Origin: Candidatus Caccousia avistercoris
GTDB taxonomy: Bacteria > Bacillota > Clostridia > Oscillospirales > Acutalibacteraceae
Direction: 5' to 3'
Length of the DNA: 8,893 nt
Assembly: GCA_018715025.1 (NCBI GenBank)
Contig: DVMK01000256.1
Location: forward strand, 1-8,893
The notes under the pieces were generated by a model. That model worked only from the letters and a program-made list of their open reading frames with translations. It was not told the origin of the DNA and did no database searches. Positions 5,431 through 8,893 of the stretch are shown here, one piece after another (the first letter of the stretch is position 1; each line of letters begins with the position of its first letter). Made by a program: the position numbers and the translations under genes.

Positions 5431-8025
5431 TCAGCATAGTTCCAGTTGAACCGGCCCCAGAAGCCCGGTTGGCGGCAGCGGGAGGCGCAGGGAAAATCCG
5501 TCATGCAGGCGGTTGAACAGGGTGGTGGAAACCTGAATGACGGCCTGATTCTCTCCGGGACGAACCAGGCCGTCCAAAAGGAAACGATAGGGACGTGCAA
5601 TCCGCTTTCCAACAGGAACGTCGTTCCAAAGCACCTGAACCAACCCTGAGACCTCGCCTAAGCACAGCTCAGCCATGTATGAATCCGGCAGAACGTTAGG
5701 GACATGAAAAACACACCGGTATTCCAGAACGCCTGAATACCGGGGAAAAAGTTCAGAGGCAGACAAATCCTTCAGCCGCGGCAACGTTACTGAGAGATTG
5801 CTTCCTAGAAGGGAAACCGTCCATTTCCCTTGAGGCTGGCAAACGTTGCAGGGCCGGCGGCGTTCCGGTTCCGGTGCTTGAGGCGGCTCTCCGCTGATCA
5901 AAAACAGAGATTCGTATGGTTCCAGTTCCACACGGCAGATACGACCGTCATTGGTCTGCTTTTGCGGTGGTTTTGTCAAACGGTTTTCCATAGGATCATA
6001 ACGATACAAAGGGGACTTTGCAGGGAGCACGGCATCGACTTCGATGCTTCGGCCTATTTCCTCGTTAAACAGAAAGAAGAGTTCCCGGTTGGTGTGACGG
6101 TAATGCAGGCACCGAAGACGAGGCTCTGGCTGAGACAGAGAAATAGAACTGCATCTGTATTTTTGCAAAAGTTCTGGCAGCTGCTGTAAGGGGGCTGTCG
6201 GGGATTCTTCCCATAAAGACTCTCCTTCCCGCGCCGGACGGGGAGCCTTTTCCAGGCAGATCAGCGGCGCACCCTGCGCCTGCAGCCGTTTCAACTGACG
6301 CAGAAGCGATGAAGGAAGAAAATCAAAGGCGGGAAGAATTAAAAGGCGGTACCGGTTCTCCCGAACTAGGAGACAATTTCCGTCCACCTGCCCTTCCTGG
6401 AGAAGATCCTCGCTGAGAAAATCGAAATCCGCCTGCTGCTGCATACAGATTTTGGCAGGAGTCTGTACCAGCATGGCCTCTCCGCACCATTCTGCCGCCG
6501 CGTGATACAGAATAGCCGTATGCACAACAGATTTTCCCCCGGTAAGAAGGTGGGCACAGCGATTTATATGGCGGTACAGCTTTTCCATGCCTGGGTGCTG
6601 CGGATTTTTCCCCATGGCGAACAAGTGAGGCGGACAGTCTGGATCGGGAAAATCCTTTGTGGTGTATGCATGAGGGACAAAGAAATTGACGCCTCGCACC
6701 AGCAGGGAGTCTGCCACCCATTTCATCCAAGAAATATCTTCCGCCCAGCCGCCCGCTCCAAATATTTCCGCCATGGCGTTGCCCTGCATGCGAGGCTCCA
6801 GGCGGGCGGAGGAGGAAGCAAGCTTTCCCAAAGCATAGTGGCAGAACTCTCCATCCATTACCCGATGGCAGTTTTCCTCAAAATCACGGCCTGGAAGAAT
6901 TTGATTGAATACGACGTCGATCCCCGCCATGTGCTGCCCACGCATGGCTCTGAAATAGTGCCCCGGCCCGCATCCCAAACGCCCATGGCTGTTGTTGTCT
7001 TCCAGCACGTGGCCTATGTATTGAACGCCGTGGGACTCGCACCAGTCCCCCACTTGCTGAACGTAATTTTTCTGGTATAGGCTGGTGGCAATATCCATAT
7101 AGAAGCTGCGGAACTCCCGGCATCCCTCCCCGTCATACCATAGAAGAGGAAGATGCTCCAGAGCGTTTTCACAGCGTTTATTCAGATGAATGCCCAACTC
7201 CTCTGACCAGGGAAGAGGAAGATTCCGGCAGCCAATTTGTTCATTCAGGGGATACATTTCCTTTGTACCTGTGTAAAAACCAGGCTCATCGCTAAAGAAG
7301 CCCGCCAATGTACGGCCAAACTCCTGGCCAAAATGGGCGTAATGAGGTTCATAAACGGTGTCGATTAGAAACCGTACAGAATCTCTGGACAAAAAATTAA
7401 CATAGTCGTTGCAAGCGGCGCAGGCATTTGTCATTAAGGAGATCACTACGATTTTCCAGGCCCCTTCCGGTACATCCCAGAAAAGCATGCCGTTTTCGTC
7501 CACAAGGCTGGTCACGTTGTAAAACTCGCCGGTCAGCCGCGCCTGTCGGGAGCCATCCGTGCGGCAAGCCACTACGCCCAAAAGTTTTTTTTCGCTGACT
7601 TCCTGTGGGGCGGCCGCAGGGGGGGCCAGCTGGTTTACGAGCAGCCCTACTGCAAAATGTACGCCTTGCTGGGGGCCGGGCACGTCAATACAGTCATGCA
7701 CCAGGCTCCACCGCTGCAGACCTGCTTCGGCCCCGGGCAGCCTCCCTGCTGCATGGCCGGAGGGGAAGGCTTGGTCATCTAAAATCCACAGCTGCATACC
7801 CAGGCGGCGCGCTTCTGCTAAAGCGGCGCCTACATCATCCCACCAGCCTTGCCCAAGAAAATCTGGATGCGGCCGCGACTCCAGACAGGCCGCCTGTACG
7901 CCGCTGGAATGCAGTTCTCTGAGAAGTATGCGGATTCTTTCCGCATCACCCCCGTGTACCCACAGGAAGGGCATACAATGGTTCTCATATTCACCGGTGA
8001 GGGCTTCTTTCCATCGGTCTCTCAT
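5431..8025 (-). CDS. GH106-like glycoside hydrolase (alpha-L-rhamnosidase-related), cytoplasmic
   Basis: The 864-residue protein resembles the GH106 (alpha-L-rhamnosidase) and related clostridial hydrolases. In order: a TIM-barrel-like catalytic region (about 15-490) with PFLWVHG (19-25), LESRPHPDF (48-56), the LDDQAFPSGHAAG motif (82-94), FFSDEP (243-248), GHVLEDN (338-344), HMAGID (365-370), EIFGAGGW (420-427) and GVNFFVPHAY (445-454); a Rossmann/GATase-like domain (about 500-620); a beta domain; and a GH2-type sugar-binding jelly roll (about 726-864, with VLWNDVPVGK and RPGENQAVIQV). E247, E342 and E420 are candidate catalytic or metal-binding acids, not verified. There is no signal peptide, and I count about 27 cysteines, so it should act in the reducing cytoplasm on imported substrate. 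The start at 8025 has GAGGAG (8038-8033) seven bases upstream. It follows a sugar-binding protein gene by 132 bases. The substrate is unknown; rhamnosides are only a family-level guess. Confidence 0.82.
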   Translation of the reverse strand: MRDRWKEALTGEYENHCMPFLWVHGGDAERIRILLRELHSSGVQAACLESRPHPDFLGQGWWDDVGAALAEARRLGMQLWILDDQAFPSGHAAGRLPGAEAGLQRWSLVHDCIDVPGPQQGVHFAVGLLVNQLAPPAAAPQEVSEKKLLGVVACRTDGSRQARLTGEFYNVTSLVDENGMLFWDVPEGAWKIVVISLMTNACAACNDYVNFLSRDSVRFLIDTVYEPHYAHFGQEFGRTLAGFFSDEPGFYTGTKEMYPLNEQIGCRNLPLPWSEELGIHLNKRCENALEHLPLLWYDGEGCREFRSFYMDIATSLYQKNYVQQVGDWCESHGVQYIGHVLEDNNSHGRLGCGPGHYFRAMRGQHMAGIDVVFNQILPGRDFEENCHRVMDGEFCHYALGKLASSSARLEPRMQGNAMAEIFGAGGWAEDISWMKWVADSLLVRGVNFFVPHAYTTKDFPDPDCPPHLFAMGKNPQHPGMEKLYRHINRCAHLLTGGKSVVHTAILYHAAAEWCGEAMLVQTPAKICMQQQADFDFLSEDLLQEGQVDGNCLLVRENRYRLLILPAFDFLPSSLLRQLKRLQAQGAPLICLEKAPRPAREGESLWEESPTAPLQQLPELLQKYRCSSISLSQPEPRLRCLHYRHTNRELFFLFNEEIGRSIEVDAVLPAKSPLYRYDPMENRLTKPPQKQTNDGRICRVELEPYESLFLISGEPPQAPEPERRRPCNVCQPQGKWTVSLLGSNLSVTLPRLKDLSASELFPRYSGVLEYRCVFHVPNVLPDSYMAELCLGEVSGLVQVLWNDVPVGKRIARPYRFLLDGLVRPGENQAVIQVSTTLFNRLHDGFSLRLPLPPTGLLGPVQLELC

Positions 8026-8116
8026 GCTGATTCTCCTCGTATGATTTTTTTATGCGCAGAGGGGGGCGGCAGCCCGGCTCACCTTTCTATTGCCAGAGGA
8101 AGAGGCATAACGGGGG

Positions 8117-8146
8117 AAGGGAGGAAGGCTTGAGCCTTTCTCCCTT
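8117..8146. repeat. Intercistronic inverted repeat between the sugar-binding protein and hydrolase genes
   Basis: Arms 8117-8130 and 8133-8146 are complementary at 13 of 14 positions; the exception (8124/8139) is a G-T wobble on the plus strand and a C-A mismatch on the minus strand. The innermost pair or two would open to form the loop. The repeat lies about 12 bases after the stop of the upstream minus-strand gene. On that strand no T-run follows, so it does not look like a standard terminator; it may stabilise the binding-protein mRNA 3' end or partly uncouple the two genes. The rest of the gap (8026-8116) shows only the hydrolase ribosome binding site and a T7 tract near 8044-8051. Confidence 0.6.
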
Positions 8147-8157
8147 CTCTCTCCTTT

Positions 8158-8893
8158 TTATTCCTTGTTGTCGGCAATTTGATCGTATTCTGCTTTGAGT
8201 TCAGGGTAAACGGAATTTGCATAATCCTCAAGGGTCTGCATTCCAATGCTTTCTGCTGTGCTAAGCATAGTCTGGAACGCCTGCTCGCACTCTTCTTCAG
8301 AGGCCGCCATGTATACCTTAATCTGTTCGGTGGTAATCATTTCGTTAATCTTCGAAAGAATGACAGATTCATCGGAATCCGGTTCAAAGGTAATCATACC
8401 CAAGACTGGGTTGCGTTCGGTAATAGTAGCCATGCTTTCCAGAGCGGGAAGCATTTCGCCGCCGGTGTTATAGTTTGTCACACCTACCACGTAAGCGTCG
8501 CATACCATCCAGCCCCAATATTTCAGTCCTCTCGGTTTAAGGTCGGCGTCGCTTTCCTTGTCATAGTTGAATTTCGGGTAGCCGTTTTCGTCTATGGTAT
8601 AGTCAGTTCCTTCCACACCCCAGTTAAGCAGCTTTTTGCCTTCATCGCTATAGGCTGTGGCCACAAAGCGATAGGCGGCTTCTAGATTGGAGCAGGAGCG
8701 GGTGATGTAAAGGCCGCGGCCGCCTGCGTTTGTGTTATATACTTTCGCTTTGTCGCTGACAATGCCGGAGAACTGCATAAATTGAAAATCGTCTCCGTTT
8801 GCCAGGATGGTGGGGTTGTAGTTGTCTGCATTGTTTGTGTAGCCAAAGGAAGCGAAAGCCTTCCCCGAAAAGAGAGGTTCTTTGGACTCGTCC
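8158..8893 (-). CDS. ABC-transporter sugar-binding lipoprotein, LplA/YtcQ-like, C-terminal part
   Basis: The reading frame is open from the right edge of the window to a TAA at 8160-8158, giving at least 244 residues of the C-terminal part. The apparent start at 8778 is only an internal methionine: upstream codons continue without a stop and encode family-like sequence (GKAFASFGYTNNADNY). The layout fits the large extracellular solute-binding proteins of the LplA/YtcQ group: a segment on structural stability of the ligand (GGRGLYITRSC), then the typical NWGVEGTDYTIDENGYPKF stretch, and a helical, acidic C-terminus (SEEECEQAFQTML, LKAEYDQIAD). Such proteins are tethered to the outer membrane face and deliver oligosaccharides to LplB/YtcP-type permeases, probably encoded beyond the right edge. 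The signal peptide and lipobox lie outside the window. Base composition is low (25 of 60 G+C in 8161-8220), unlike carB. Confidence 0.85.
   Translation of the reverse strand, partial: DESKEPLFSGKAFASFGYTNNADNYNPTILANGDDFQFMQFSGIVSDKAKVYNTNAGGRGLYITRSCSNLEAAYRFVATAYSDEGKKLLNWGVEGTDYTIDENGYPKFNYDKESDADLKPRGLKYWGWMVCDAYVVGVTNYNTGGEMLPALESMATITERNPVLGMITFEPDSDESVILSKINEMITTEQIKVYMAASEEECEQAFQTMLSTAESIGMQTLEDYANSVYPELKAEYDQIADNKE

Noticed and set aside
6502..7080. A 192-residue plus-strand frame inside the hydrolase gene
   Set aside because: It is a shadow of the minus-strand hydrolase, whose motifs are continuous through this region; no ribosome binding site or domain supports the plus frame.
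1..8893. CRISPR arrays, insertion sequences, tRNA genes, attachment sites or toxin-antitoxin pairs
   Set aside because: I saw no regularly spaced repeats, transposase motifs, cloverleaf-like segments or paired small genes.

Overview
The window looks like chromosomal DNA of an endospore-forming, anaerobic Bacillota of class Clostridia, most plausibly a gut member of the Oscillospirales. The reasons are a SpoVAC-family spore membrane protein, a full-length single-chain CarB, strong AGGAGG-type ribosome binding sites, and a carbohydrate locus that pairs an LplA/YtcQ-like sugar-binding protein with a GH106-like glycosidase. The genus-level guess is inference from general resemblance only.

Layout from left to right. 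(1) A complete ROK-family repressor (95-1291, +) with a clear sigma-A promoter and a strong Shine-Dalgarno sequence. (2) A G+C-rich hairpin terminator shared with the convergent lone spoVAC gene (1381-1827, -), which has a GTG start and a sigma-G-like -10 box upstream. (3) A 285-base divergent intergenic region that switches abruptly from very G+C-rich to very A+T-rich and holds the carB promoter. (4) carB (2113-5331, +), the carbamoyl-phosphate synthase large subunit, without carA beside it and with a 7-codon mini-ORF overlapping its start. (5) A second long hairpin terminator in the convergent gap. (6) A minus-strand carbohydrate operon: the C-terminal part of an ABC-transporter sugar-binding lipoprotein (8158 to beyond the right edge), a 132-base gap with a strong hairpin, and then an 864-residue cytoplasmic GH106-like glycoside hydrolase (5431-8025).

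How the genes may work together. The binding protein would capture an oligosaccharide or glycoside at the cell surface for an ABC permease encoded beyond the right edge, and the cysteine-rich cytoplasmic hydrolase would cleave it after uptake. The ROK regulator belongs to a family that usually controls sugar genes, but it is separated from this operon by two housekeeping or sporulation genes, so a regulatory link is only possible. carB (pyrimidine and arginine synthesis) and spoVAC (spore dipicolinate/osmotic channel) are core genes; they are much more G+C-rich than the flanking carbohydrate genes.

I found no CRISPR array, tRNA, rRNA, insertion sequence or defence system, and no convincing undescribed system. 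The points most worth a second look are the unassigned glycosidase/transporter pair, the standalone spoVAC with its candidate forespore promoter, and the overlapping mini-ORF at the carB start.
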